Numbered from the stretch's first letter, positions 1 through 6,271 are shown. The stretch: DNA of 7,251 nt from Desulfobacula sp. (GCA_029940235.1 JAOZRI010000110.1:1-7251); one strand, 5' to 3'. Notes: generated by a model not told the origin, from the letters alone. A program made the numbers and translations.

Positions 1-174
1 AAATTTCCTTTTCCCGGCATGGGTCCTTTCAGCCTTTTAAAAGAGAGTTTAAGTAATTACTGGGGCAAAATGATGTTTAGATGGGTCTATTGGAATCTGA
101 TGATGAAGGGCCTGGATCTTCCCCTTGAACCTCAAATGAATCTTGCCGGTAAAATCCGTCAAAATGCTTCTTAA
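1..174 (+). CDS. C-terminal end of a sulfide:quinone oxidoreductase-like FAD-dependent oxidoreductase (partial, 5' end outside window)
   Basis: The reading frame is open from base 1 and ends in TAA at 172-174, giving the last 58 residues. The tail carries an aromatic/basic stretch (SNYWGKMMFRWVYWNLMMKG) followed by a short LPLEPQMNLAGK ending. This resembles the C-terminal membrane-associating tail of sulfide:quinone oxidoreductase and related NDH-2-like flavoproteins, in which amphipathic aromatic helices dock the enzyme on the membrane near the quinone. Such enzymes oxidise sulfide (or NADH) and pass electrons to the quinone pool. The FAD-binding motifs and catalytic cysteines lie upstream of the window and cannot be checked. 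The downstream DUF1641 gene begins 12 bases later, and these two families are often neighbours, which supports the call. Another pyridine-nucleotide-disulfide oxidoreductase remains possible. Confidence 0.62.
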   Translation, partial: KFPFPGMGPFSLLKESLSNYWGKMMFRWVYWNLMMKGLDLPLEPQMNLAGKIRQNAS

Positions 175-186
175 AGGAGGTATCCC

Positions 187-840
187 ATGACAAACGAGGA
201 AAAAATTCTTGAGCGCTTAGAGCGCCTTGAAAAAAAGATAGATCCCATTGTTGAATCTGCAGCTTCCATCAAAGAGTTAAAAATGGAGCTTGCACCAAGA
301 TTGAATGAAGCTGTTCACTATCTAATAAAAGAGCTTGCAGATATTGAGGCTGATTTTCAATTGGAAGATTTGATATATTTTATTAAAAAAGCTTTGAGAA
401 ATATCAATAATTTAAACTATTCCATGGATATGCTTAAAAATATTATTGATTTTGCCATTATGGCAGAACCTCTAATAAAAAACACTGTCCCCCAGGTGAT
501 CCAATCTCTGGATGATCTGGAACAAAACAGTGTTTTTAAAATAGCAGATATCAGTATACAAACAGTGAAAAAGATTGGTAAAACATATACCGAGGATGAA
601 TTTGTGCAGATTGGCGATGGGCTTGTACGTCTGACAGGGTTGTTAAGAGAATTGACCCGTCCTGAAACCTTAGATCTTCTGGAAAAGGCAGCAAAACTTC
701 CAGGAGAAATTGATTTTGATGCAGCCAGGCCTGTTGGTCCTTTTTCAATGATAGGTGCAATGGGCAATGAAAAAGTCAAAGAGGGAATGGGTATATTAAT
801 TGAATTGACCAAGGGACTGTCAGTTTTGAAAAAATCTTGA
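187..840 (+). CDS. DUF1641 domain-containing protein
   Basis: This is a 217-residue soluble protein with no signal peptide or membrane segment. The ATG at 187 follows a strong Shine-Dalgarno (AAAGGAGG, 173-180) that overlaps the stop codon of the preceding gene, so the two are translated as one unit. The N-terminus is a short charged coiled coil (EEKILERLERLEKKI, residues 4-18), and the rest is mainly helical. The C-terminal third (roughly residues 135-215, with LVRLTGLLRELTRPETLDLL and KVKEGMGILIELTKGL) has the helical pattern of the DUF1641 family. The family is commonly found beside sulfide:quinone oxidoreductase-like flavoproteins or formate dehydrogenase genes; its biochemical role is not established. 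An accessory or assembly role for the upstream flavoprotein is inference from context only. Confidence 0.75.
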   Translation: MTNEEKILERLERLEKKIDPIVESAASIKELKMELAPRLNEAVHYLIKELADIEADFQLEDLIYFIKKALRNINNLNYSMDMLKNIIDFAIMAEPLIKNTVPQVIQSLDDLEQNSVFKIADISIQTVKKIGKTYTEDEFVQIGDGLVRLTGLLRELTRPETLDLLEKAAKLPGEIDFDAARPVGPFSMIGAMGNEKVKEGMGILIELTKGLSVLKKS

Positions 841-862
841 ACATTAAATTGTGAGAGGCAGC

Positions 863-1966
863 ATGAAATCAAGCATGGAATTAACTGAAACCCAGGCATT
901 GTATGATGTCATGATTAATAAACTGATTAATGAATATGTTATTGTAATCGGTCTTGATCATAAAATCATGGATATTAATGCTGCCTTTCTAAAAAAACTT
1001 GGACTGAAAAAGGAGCAGGCTGTGGGACATTTCTGCCATGAAATTACCCATCATCTTTCAATACCCTGTTCCGGTAGAAATCATCCATGCCCGCTTGCCC
1101 AGGTGAAAAAAACAGGCAGATCGTCCCAGGCAAGTCATATTCACCTTGATCAGAACAATATTCCATATAATGTTTCAATCTCGTGTTATCCACTTATGGA
1201 AAAAGGTGAATTAAAAGCAGTTGTTGAAGTCTCCAAAGATATTACCAACGAGATTAAATTTCAAAAAAAAATGATGCAGCAGGAAAAACTTGTTTCTCTT
1301 GGCAGGCTTTGTGCGGGAGTTGCCCATGAAATAAACAATCCTCTTACCACGATATTAACATCTTCCATGCTGATGCAAGAAGATATAGAACAAAAAGATC
1401 CCATGTATGATGAATTTACCATTATTAATAATGAAGCTTTGCGCTGTAGGGAAATAGTAAAAAGCCTGCTTGATTTTGCCCGCCAAAACAAATCTTTAAA
1501 AAGGAAAAATGATTTAAACAAGATTCTTAAAGAGAGCCTGATGCTTACACGCAAACAGGCAAAATTTAAAAACATAAGCCTTGGTGTCACTCTTGGAGAA
1601 GATCTGCCAATGGTGTATATTGATAAGGATCAAATTCAGCAGACCATTATTAATTTGACTTTAAATGCCATTGAAGCCACAGGAAGCGGCGGTGATATAA
1701 AAATATTTTCACGCTTTTTCAAAGAGAATAAAATGGTGGAAATTATGGTGAAAGATACTGGAGACGGCATCAGCAGTGAAAATATGGATAAAATTTTTGA
1801 TCCTTTTTTTACAACCAAAAAAACCGGTACCGGTCTTGGCCTTGCAATCACCCACGGGATCATTGAACAGCACAAAGGTACAATTAATGTTGAAAGTACT
1901 CCTGGCAAAGGAACCTGTTTTATTATTACTCTACCCATAAACAAAACAAGAAATCATGACATCTGA
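863..1966 (+). CDS. Cytoplasmic PAS-domain sensor histidine kinase
   Basis: I chose ATG 863 (367 residues) because GAGAGG at 853-858 lies just upstream of it. The GTG at 851 opens the same frame but has no ribosome site. Residues about 10-130 form a PAS domain with an unusual Cys/His cluster: C58-H59, H63-H64, C69, H74 and C76 (CHEITHH...PCSG...HPCPL). The transmitter follows: H-box AHEINNPL with phospho-acceptor His155, N-box around N264/N268 (NLTLNAIEA), G1 D298-TGDG, F-box FDPFFTTK near 312 and G2 GTGLGL (322-327). All ATP-binding boxes look intact. There is no transmembrane segment, so it senses an internal signal. Cys/His-bearing PAS domains of this kind are frequent in deltaproteobacterial kinases; metal, haem or thiol-redox sensing is inference. 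The stop codon overlaps the start of the next gene by 11 bases, marking that NtrC-type regulator as the cognate partner. Confidence 0.93.
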   Translation: MKSSMELTETQALYDVMINKLINEYVIVIGLDHKIMDINAAFLKKLGLKKEQAVGHFCHEITHHLSIPCSGRNHPCPLAQVKKTGRSSQASHIHLDQNNIPYNVSISCYPLMEKGELKAVVEVSKDITNEIKFQKKMMQQEKLVSLGRLCAGVAHEINNPLTTILTSSMLMQEDIEQKDPMYDEFTIINNEALRCREIVKSLLDFARQNKSLKRKNDLNKILKESLMLTRKQAKFKNISLGVTLGEDLPMVYIDKDQIQQTIINLTLNAIEATGSGGDIKIFSRFFKENKMVEIMVKDTGDGISSENMDKIFDPFFTTKKTGTGLGLAITHGIIEQHKGTINVESTPGKGTCFIITLPINKTRNHDI

Positions 1967-3359
1967 CAAAAAAGTTTCTATTCTTATTATTGATGATGAG
2001 TTGCAGATTTGTCTTAACTGCAAAAAGATTCTTACGAATCCCCATTATAAAACAGCCCATGCCTTAAATGGCATGGATGCATTAAAGCTTATGGAGTCAA
2101 AATCATTTGATATTGTGATTACTGACTTGAACATGGAAAAGATGGGAGGCATGGCAGTCATTGCTCACATTAACTCCCTGTCCCCCAATATAATTATTAT
2201 TGTGATGACAGGGTATGCCAGTGTGTCATCTGCTGTAGAAGTTATGAAAATGGGTGTTTTTGATTATCTGCCTAAACCATTTACCCCGGAAGAGCTCAGG
2301 ACTCTTGTTCAACAGGCTGTTGACAGAATGGATCTCAGAAAGCTGCAGACCAGGCTTGTCCAGCAGAAAACCAGGATTTCCCATCAGCTTGTTGGTGAAA
2401 GCCCTGGTATAAAAAAAGTTATTAAAATGGTTCAAAAGGTTGCTGGTACAGATTCCAATGTTCTTATATATGGTGAAAGCGGGACAGGCAAGGAGCTCAT
2501 TGCCAGGGCAGTACATGTAAACTCCAAAAGGCAGCACAATGCTTTTTTTGCCGTTGACTGTGGAACACTTTCAAAGGAACTGCTCTCATCGGAACTGTTC
2601 GGTCATGTCAAAGGTGCATTCACTGGTGCGGACAAGAACAAACCCGGTATTTTTAAACTTGCCCATGAAGGCAGTGTATTCTTAGATGAAATCAGCAATA
2701 TAAGCACAGATGTTCAAGCCAGACTTTTAAGATTTCTTGAGACAAAGGAGTTTATGCCTCTTGGCAGCACAAAGATTATAAAAGTTGATGTCCGCTTAAT
2801 ATTTGCCACCAATCAGAAATTAGAGCAAATGGTGCAAAAAGGGCAATTCAGGGAGGACTTTTATTATAGAATTTTTGTTTACCCCATTGTCCTGCCAACT
2901 CTTAATAAAAGGAAAACAGATATTCTGCCCATTGCCTATTTTTTCTTAAAACAGTTTACAAAAAAAATGGGGAAAAAGATTAAAAGTTTTGATGAACAAT
3001 CTGCAAACCGACTGATCGAATACCATTGGCCTGGCAATGTAAGGCAACTGAAAAATGTTGTTGAGCGTGCTGTAATACTTTGTGAACAAACCACAATCAC
3101 TTTAAAAGATTTGCCCCTTCTCGGAGAGATCAAAGAGATTGATGAGATGATTGAAAGCATTCCAAAGACAAATGATGAGTTAAAAATTTTAAAGAAAAAA
3201 ATTCGCAGGAAAGCTGTAAATAAAGTTGAAAGAAATTTTATCTTAAATGCCCTTGCTCAAAATGAGTGGAATATAACCAGGGCATCAAAAAAGACTGGAT
3301 TGCAGCGGACAAATTTCCAGGCCCTTGTAAAAAAACACAAAATTTCCCGCCCTCAATAG
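1956..3359 (+). CDS. NtrC-family sigma-54-dependent response regulator (REC - AAA+ - Fis HTH)
   Basis: This 467-residue protein has the full three-domain NtrC layout. The receiver covers residues about 6-122, with acidic pocket D13/D14, phospho-acceptor D57, switch T85 and conserved K107 (PKPF). The AAA+ sigma-54 activation domain covers about 145-385, with Walker A GESGTGKE at 173-180, the sigma-54 contact loop GAFTGA at 220-225 and Walker B FLDE ending D244-E245. A Fis-type helix-turn-helix lies in the last 40 or so residues (NITRASKKTGLQRTNF). All motifs needed for ATP-driven open-complex formation at -24/-12 promoters are present. The start overlaps the kinase gene by 11 bases and has almost no Shine-Dalgarno of its own, so translational coupling is likely. 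The nearest candidate target is the sigma-54 promoter at 3655-3670, about 300 bases downstream of its stop codon. Confidence 0.96.
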   Translation: MTSDKKVSILIIDDELQICLNCKKILTNPHYKTAHALNGMDALKLMESKSFDIVITDLNMEKMGGMAVIAHINSLSPNIIIIVMTGYASVSSAVEVMKMGVFDYLPKPFTPEELRTLVQQAVDRMDLRKLQTRLVQQKTRISHQLVGESPGIKKVIKMVQKVAGTDSNVLIYGESGTGKELIARAVHVNSKRQHNAFFAVDCGTLSKELLSSELFGHVKGAFTGADKNKPGIFKLAHEGSVFLDEISNISTDVQARLLRFLETKEFMPLGSTKIIKVDVRLIFATNQKLEQMVQKGQFREDFYYRIFVYPIVLPTLNKRKTDILPIAYFFLKQFTKKMGKKIKSFDEQSANRLIEYHWPGNVRQLKNVVERAVILCEQTTITLKDLPLLGEIKEIDEMIESIPKTNDELKILKKKIRRKAVNKVERNFILNALAQNEWNITRASKKTGLQRTNFQALVKKHKISRPQ

Positions 3360-3411
3360 ATTCAAACTGCCTGAGTTAATTACCAACCAAAATAGAATTG
3401 ATAAATTATAT

Positions 3412-3440
3412 TTGACAAGGCAGAAAAATATTTTTTAAAT
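3412..3440 (+). promoter_or_regulatory. Possible sigma-70-type promoter
   Basis: TTGACA at 3412-3417 is a perfect -35 box. It is followed after 17 bases by TTAAAT (3435-3440), a four-of-six match to the -10 box. A better TATAAT exists at 3449-3454, but its 31-base spacing from TTGACA is too long. The region is so AT-rich that a chance match is quite possible. If real, it would give a basal transcript of the dual-receiver gene with a leader of nearly 300 bases. Confidence 0.25.
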
Positions 3441-3444
3441 ACAC

Positions 3445-3463
3445 TGTATATAATTTTAATACA
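3445..3463. repeat. Dyad with TGTAT/ATACA arms, possible activator site
   Basis: TGTAT (3445-3449) is mirrored by ATACA (3459-3463) across a nine-base AT spacer. It lies about 225 bases upstream of the predicted sigma-54 start site, within reach of an NtrC-type activator. The same arms recur at 3505-3516, which is the main reason for listing it. In such AT-rich DNA it may be chance. Confidence 0.2.
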
Positions 3464-3504
3464 TCTCTTTTCGAAATTATGTGTATTCCCTATTGGCAAA
3501 CACC

Positions 3505-3516
3505 TGTATGGATACA
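3505..3516. repeat. Dyad TGTAT-GG-ATACA, possible upstream activator site
   Basis: TGTATGGATACA has five-base inverted arms around GG. It is centred roughly 170 bases upstream of the predicted sigma-54 transcription start, a typical distance for a bacterial enhancer. It repeats the arms of the dyad at 3445-3463. No binding consensus is known for this regulator, so assignment to the upstream NtrC-like protein is inference. Confidence 0.28.
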
Positions 3517-3654
3517 AACCACTTGAATCAAATTTTATCGTGCGTGAAGCGTATAAAAAAAATATACTATCATGTAAAGAACCTTCAACTGATCTTATTA
3601 TAAAATCAAATTAAATCAAATAGTTATCTATGCAACCTTGCCCTTGTCATATCC

Positions 3655-3670
3655 TGGCATGCTATATGCT
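3655..3670 (+). promoter_or_regulatory. Sigma-54 (-24/-12) promoter for the dual-receiver gene
   Basis: TGGCAT-GCTAT-ATGCT matches the sigma-54 consensus TGGCAC-N5-TTGCW at all but two informative positions. The essential GG (3656-3657) and GC (3668-3669) are present with the required ten bases between them. The predicted start is near 3681, giving a leader of about 50 bases before the ATG at 3731. The gene just upstream encodes a complete sigma-54 activator, which makes this a strong contextual match. Confidence 0.72.
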
Positions 3671-3730
3671 ATATATTTAGCAAGATTGAAAAAATATTAT
3701 TAATTTAAACCTTTAAACAGGAGATTAATC

Positions 3731-4939
3731 ATGGAAAATCAGGTAAAAATAATGGTAGTGGATGATGAACTTGGCATTTGCAAAAATGTGGAGAAAATTC
3801 TTGTAAAAAATAACTACTCTGTAGTTCATACACAAAGTGCTGCCAAAGCCCTTGAAATGATGAAGAACGAACCCTTTTCGCTTCTCATTTCAGATATTGT
3901 AATGCCGGAAATGAATGGCCTGGAGTTACTCAAACAGGTTGCAAAAGAAATACCGGACACGAAAACCATCATGATGACAGGATATGCATCAACTGATACT
4001 GCTGTAAAAGCCATCCGTCTTGGAGCCCTTGATTATATTCCAAAGCCTTTTACACCCGATGAATTAAGAACAACTGTCAGTAAAGCTTTACTCGGTGGAT
4101 TGGAGAAAGTGAGTCTGTCGGATGAGCAGCGCGAAGCCATAGAAATAATGGATATTGATATTGACCTTACAAAAGGTGTTACAACGGGTCTTCAAGATCA
4201 GGACAGCGAGATCATAATTGACGAACCATTACAAACCCTGGAATTGCATTGCAGTGTGGGTGATATGGTTTGTGATGTTATGGGAAAACTTGGTGCCACC
4301 TGCAAAACAGGGCTGAAAAAAAAATATTGTCCTAAAATAAAAGCCATGGAGAAAAAAAAGGCCAAAGCTTCCTATTTTAATCCTAAAACTATGATAGGTA
4401 TTGATCAACCCTTTGATTACAACGAAGTAATGGCTATAACCGGACCAGAATATCTTCATAATATGAACAGGGACGGCTTTGCCTTTCTGCCCTATGAAGA
4501 ACTAAAAAAAGTCAATACTCATAAAAAAACAACTAAACAGGATAAAATTTTTGCTTCTGATGAAAAACGCCTGACAAAAAATATCCTTGTGGTGGAAGAT
4601 GAGGTTTCAGTAAATAATAATATAAGAAAGATTTTAAGTAAAAATAATTTTCAAATTGACCAGGCCATGACTAAAGATCAGGCAATTGAGAAAATTCACA
4701 AACAGACATACAGCCTTGTCCTTTTAGACTTAAGAATGCCGGGAGTAACCGGATTGGAGCTTCTGCAAAATATCTGCAAAATTCAGCCGTCTGCAAAGGT
4801 AATAATCATCACAGGGTATGCCAGTATTGGAACAGCAATTGAATCTGCAAAAATAGGCGCAGTAAATTATCTTTCCAAACCTTTCACACCTGATGAATTA
4901 CGCGATGTTGCAGAACAGACTTTTGCAATAGCAGTATAA
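3731..4939 (+). CDS. Dual-receiver response regulator with a four-cysteine linker (REC - Cys4 - REC, no output domain)
   Basis: This 402-residue protein starts at an ATG preceded by AGGAG (3719-3723, seven-base gap). Receiver 1 covers residues about 4-122: D11/D12, phospho-acceptor D55, T83, K105. Receiver 2 covers about 284-400: E289/D290/E291, phospho-acceptor D333, T361, K383. Both active sites look complete. The linker (about 123-280) carries C174, C181, C191 and C200 (spacing C-X6-C-X9-C-X8-C, ending KKKYCPK) and then a segment with PFDYNEVMAITGPEY. Four spaced cysteines suggest a zinc or iron-sulfur site or a thiol switch, which is inference. There is no DNA-binding, HD-GYP, GGDEF or kinase domain, so it probably works by phosphotransfer or protein contact. 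It has its own sigma-54 promoter and follows the kinase/NtrC pair, so it may be both target and partner of that pair. Confidence 0.9.
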   Translation: MENQVKIMVVDDELGICKNVEKILVKNNYSVVHTQSAAKALEMMKNEPFSLLISDIVMPEMNGLELLKQVAKEIPDTKTIMMTGYASTDTAVKAIRLGALDYIPKPFTPDELRTTVSKALLGGLEKVSLSDEQREAIEIMDIDIDLTKGVTTGLQDQDSEIIIDEPLQTLELHCSVGDMVCDVMGKLGATCKTGLKKKYCPKIKAMEKKKAKASYFNPKTMIGIDQPFDYNEVMAITGPEYLHNMNRDGFAFLPYEELKKVNTHKKTTKQDKIFASDEKRLTKNILVVEDEVSVNNNIRKILSKNNFQIDQAMTKDQAIEKIHKQTYSLVLLDLRMPGVTGLELLQNICKIQPSAKVIIITGYASIGTAIESAKIGAVNYLSKPFTPDELRDVAEQTFAIAV

Positions 4940-4979
4940 TTGTAAAACCATTATACTCAAACCTCTGAACATGTTTTGT

Positions 4980-5013
4980 GCCCGAACGAAAATATAGTTA
5001 TTTTCGTTCGGGC
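4980..5013 (+). terminator. Intrinsic terminator, 15-bp perfect stem
   Basis: GCCCGAACGAAAATA (4980-4994) pairs perfectly with TATTTTCGTTCGGGC (4999-5013) around the four-base loop TAGT. A T-rich stretch (GTGTTTTATATAATTT) follows on the plus strand. It lies 40 bases after the dual-receiver stop codon and also 3' of the convergent arginine deiminase remnant. It may therefore block read-through both ways, although the minus-strand side lacks a good U-tract. Confidence 0.9.
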
Positions 5014-5053
5014 AGTGTTTTATATAATTTCTTAAAAGATTGTTTTGTCCTTT

Positions 5054-5678
5054 TTATGTCCAATTTACTGGTTCTCTTTTTATGGGCATGGTCATGCAGC
5101 GTGCACCACCACCGCCACGAGCAAGCTCAGCGCCAAAAATGGTAACCACATATTTGTCGTAAATTGTAAAATCGACCTTACCTTTGATAATATCTTTTGC
5201 AGATATAATAGCGTATCCTGCATTATTTAACTCTTCAAGGGTATATCTATTTCGTCCATAACCGATCAGTTTTCCCGGTGCCATGGCAAAAAAATTTAGT
5301 TAAACTGTCTTTTTTCATCACAACGCCTTCTATTAATTGTCTGGCCAGGTCACCAGCACTTAATGAAAGTAAAAAAGAGATATCTTCCTGAATATTTTCA
5401 TATTTGAAAATATCACTGAGAAGTGTCTGTCTGAAGGTCTCATTTTCCAGAATATTTTCCAGTAAATCTTTGACAAAAAAAATCTTGGTATGTTTTTCCA
5501 CTATTTCTTTAAATTGTGAAAATTCCTTTCTAACTTCAGAAAGGTTTAAAATATCACTATAGAGGGCACGCTGGGTATTTTCCGGGATCATATTTTCAAC
5601 TTCTGTCCCGGGTGTATGGAGAATAACTGCTTCAAGTTTACCAATTTCGGAGTTTACTTCTACTTTTATTTTTTTCAT
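5054..5678 (-). pseudogene. arcA: Arginine deiminase with large internal deletion and frame change
   Basis: Intact arginine deiminase (about 400-420 residues) hydrolyses arginine to citrulline and ammonia. Here the ATG at 5678, behind an AAAGGGA ribosome site, opens a clear N-terminal part of about 127 residues (SEIGKLEAVILHTPGTEVEN, later SLSAGDLARQLIEGV). Near 5285-5297, beside a run of seven A on the plus strand, the match jumps to the C-terminal part in another frame (5284-5054, 76 residues: APGKLIGYGRNRYTLEEL, then ELARGGGGARCMTMPIKRE, stop 5054-5056). About 200 residues are missing, including the FTRDP region and the catalytic Asp, Glu and His residues; only the nucleophilic Cys in RCMTMP remains. 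It cannot be an active deiminase. Translation without a shift runs past the junction into 5247 and stops. An assembly error is the main alternative to real gene decay. It lies downstream of the ornithine aminotransferase fragment on the same strand. Confidence 0.88.
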
Positions 5679-5767
5679 TTTTTTATTTTCCCTTTTTCAG
5701 AAGTATCTTCAAATTCACTTTAGACAGTTTAAATTTCATTCAATTAATTTGCAAGCATGTGCAAAAC

Positions 5768-5829
5768 AACAGAGGGCTTGTATGTAATACAGGTCAGATC
5801 TGAGCCTGTCCCACAGATAACAGAGGGCT
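5768..5829. repeat. 11-bp direct repeat around a palindrome, between the two gene remnants
   Basis: AACAGAGGGCT occurs at 5768-5778 and again at 5819-5829 in the same orientation, 51 bases apart. Between them is CAGGTCAGATCTGAGCCTG, which contains the perfect ten-base palindrome TCAGATCTGA and nearly self-paired flanks. The second copy abuts the point where the ornithine aminotransferase match ends (5834). It could mark a deletion or insertion scar; no transposase or known element was recognised. The rest of 5679-5833 shows only the ribosome site of the deiminase remnant. Confidence 0.45.
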
Positions 5830-5833
5830 GATT

Positions 5834-6187
5834 TTATCCATTGCCCAGTCCTGTCTGAATTTCATCAGTTATTAAAAGGACATTATTCTTTCTGGTTATT
5901 TTACGGCACTCCTTTAAATAGCCTTTATGTGGTACAATAACCCCTGCTTCACCCTGAATGGGTTCCACAAGAAAAGCCACAGTATTGGGAGTGATGGCCT
6001 CTTTTAAAGCTTTGGCATCCCCAAAGGCAATTGTTTTAAAACCCGGGGTAAATGGCCCGAACCCTTCTTGACAGAGAGGGTCTGTTGAGAATCCGCAAAT
6101 TGTAGTTGTTCTGCCATGGAAATTATTTTGACATACAATGACCACGTCCCGCTTAACACCATGCTTTTTTATGTCAAGCAAAATCAA
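5834..6187 (-). pseudogene. rocD: Ornithine aminotransferase, internal fragment only
   Basis: Ornithine aminotransferase is a PLP enzyme (about 400 residues) that converts ornithine to glutamate semialdehyde. This frame encodes only about 115 residues from its middle: [10 protein letters not shown], then [10 protein letters not shown], then [12 protein letters not shown], then [12 protein letters not shown]. The match is strong, and the Asp of DEIQTG that contacts the PLP ring is present. The N-terminal third with the phosphate-binding NTGAEA-type loop is missing. So is everything after DEIQTGLG, including the Schiff-base lysine in the GKALSGG region; a TAA follows almost at once (5834-5836). 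The frame has no ATG start, only a TTG at 6187 without a clear ribosome site, so it is a remnant and not a short gene. It lies between the TrmB-like regulator and the arginine deiminase remnant, as expected for a former arginine/ornithine catabolic operon. A related class-III aminotransferase such as ArgD is less likely. Confidence 0.87.
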
Positions 6188-6271
6188 TTGTAGTTGAGAA
6201 AATAAAGATTGATTTAGAGATTACTCTGATGGGTGTTACTTTTTAGATCTGGCAAAAACGATAATAAGCTT

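Larger units (their letters stand above)
3360..3730. other. Intergenic region with regulatory signals
   Basis: These 371 very AT-rich bases between the NtrC-like gene and the dual-receiver gene hold no convincing gene. They contain a sigma-54 promoter (3655-3670), a weaker sigma-70-like promoter (3412-3440), two dyads with TGTAT/ATACA arms (3445-3463 and 3505-3516), a GTATA/TATAC dyad around 3551-3567, a tandem AAATCAAAT repeat near 3603-3620 and a tandem GCTATAT repeat at 3661-3675. A stop-free frame from 3405 to 3614 (plus strand, no ATG start) encodes a partly protein-like string including LYGYKPLESNF and may be a gene remnant. I saw no clear hairpin terminator directly after the stop at 3359. 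Confidence 0.6.

Noticed and set aside
851..862. GTG start four codons upstream of the kinase ATG
   Set aside because: No Shine-Dalgarno precedes GTG 851, whereas GAGAGG lies just before ATG 863. The PAS domain begins well after either start.
417..899. 160-codon minus-strand open frame
   Set aside because: It lies antisense to the DUF1641 gene, with a composition typical of a shadow frame and no recognisable domain or ribosome site.
1300..1315. Sigma-54-like sequence TGGCAGGCTTTGTGCG
   Set aside because: It has the GG-N10-GC spacing but lies within the codons of the conserved kinase H-box region, with no gene start nearby, so it is explained by coding sequence.
3651..3661. ATCCTGGCATG shared between the sigma-54 promoter region and the minus strand of 7223-7233
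   Set aside because: An 11-base match on either strand is expected several times by chance in a window this size. The second site also lacks the GC element of a sigma-54 promoter.
5045..5230. 61-codon plus-strand open frame
   Set aside because: It is antisense to the conserved C-terminus of the arginine deiminase remnant, which accounts for the sequence.
5054..5284. A separate short gene starting at the ATG at 5284
   Set aside because: The ATG falls inside the conserved APGK-type segment of arginine deiminase and has no ribosome site, so the stretch is the downstream part of the broken gene.
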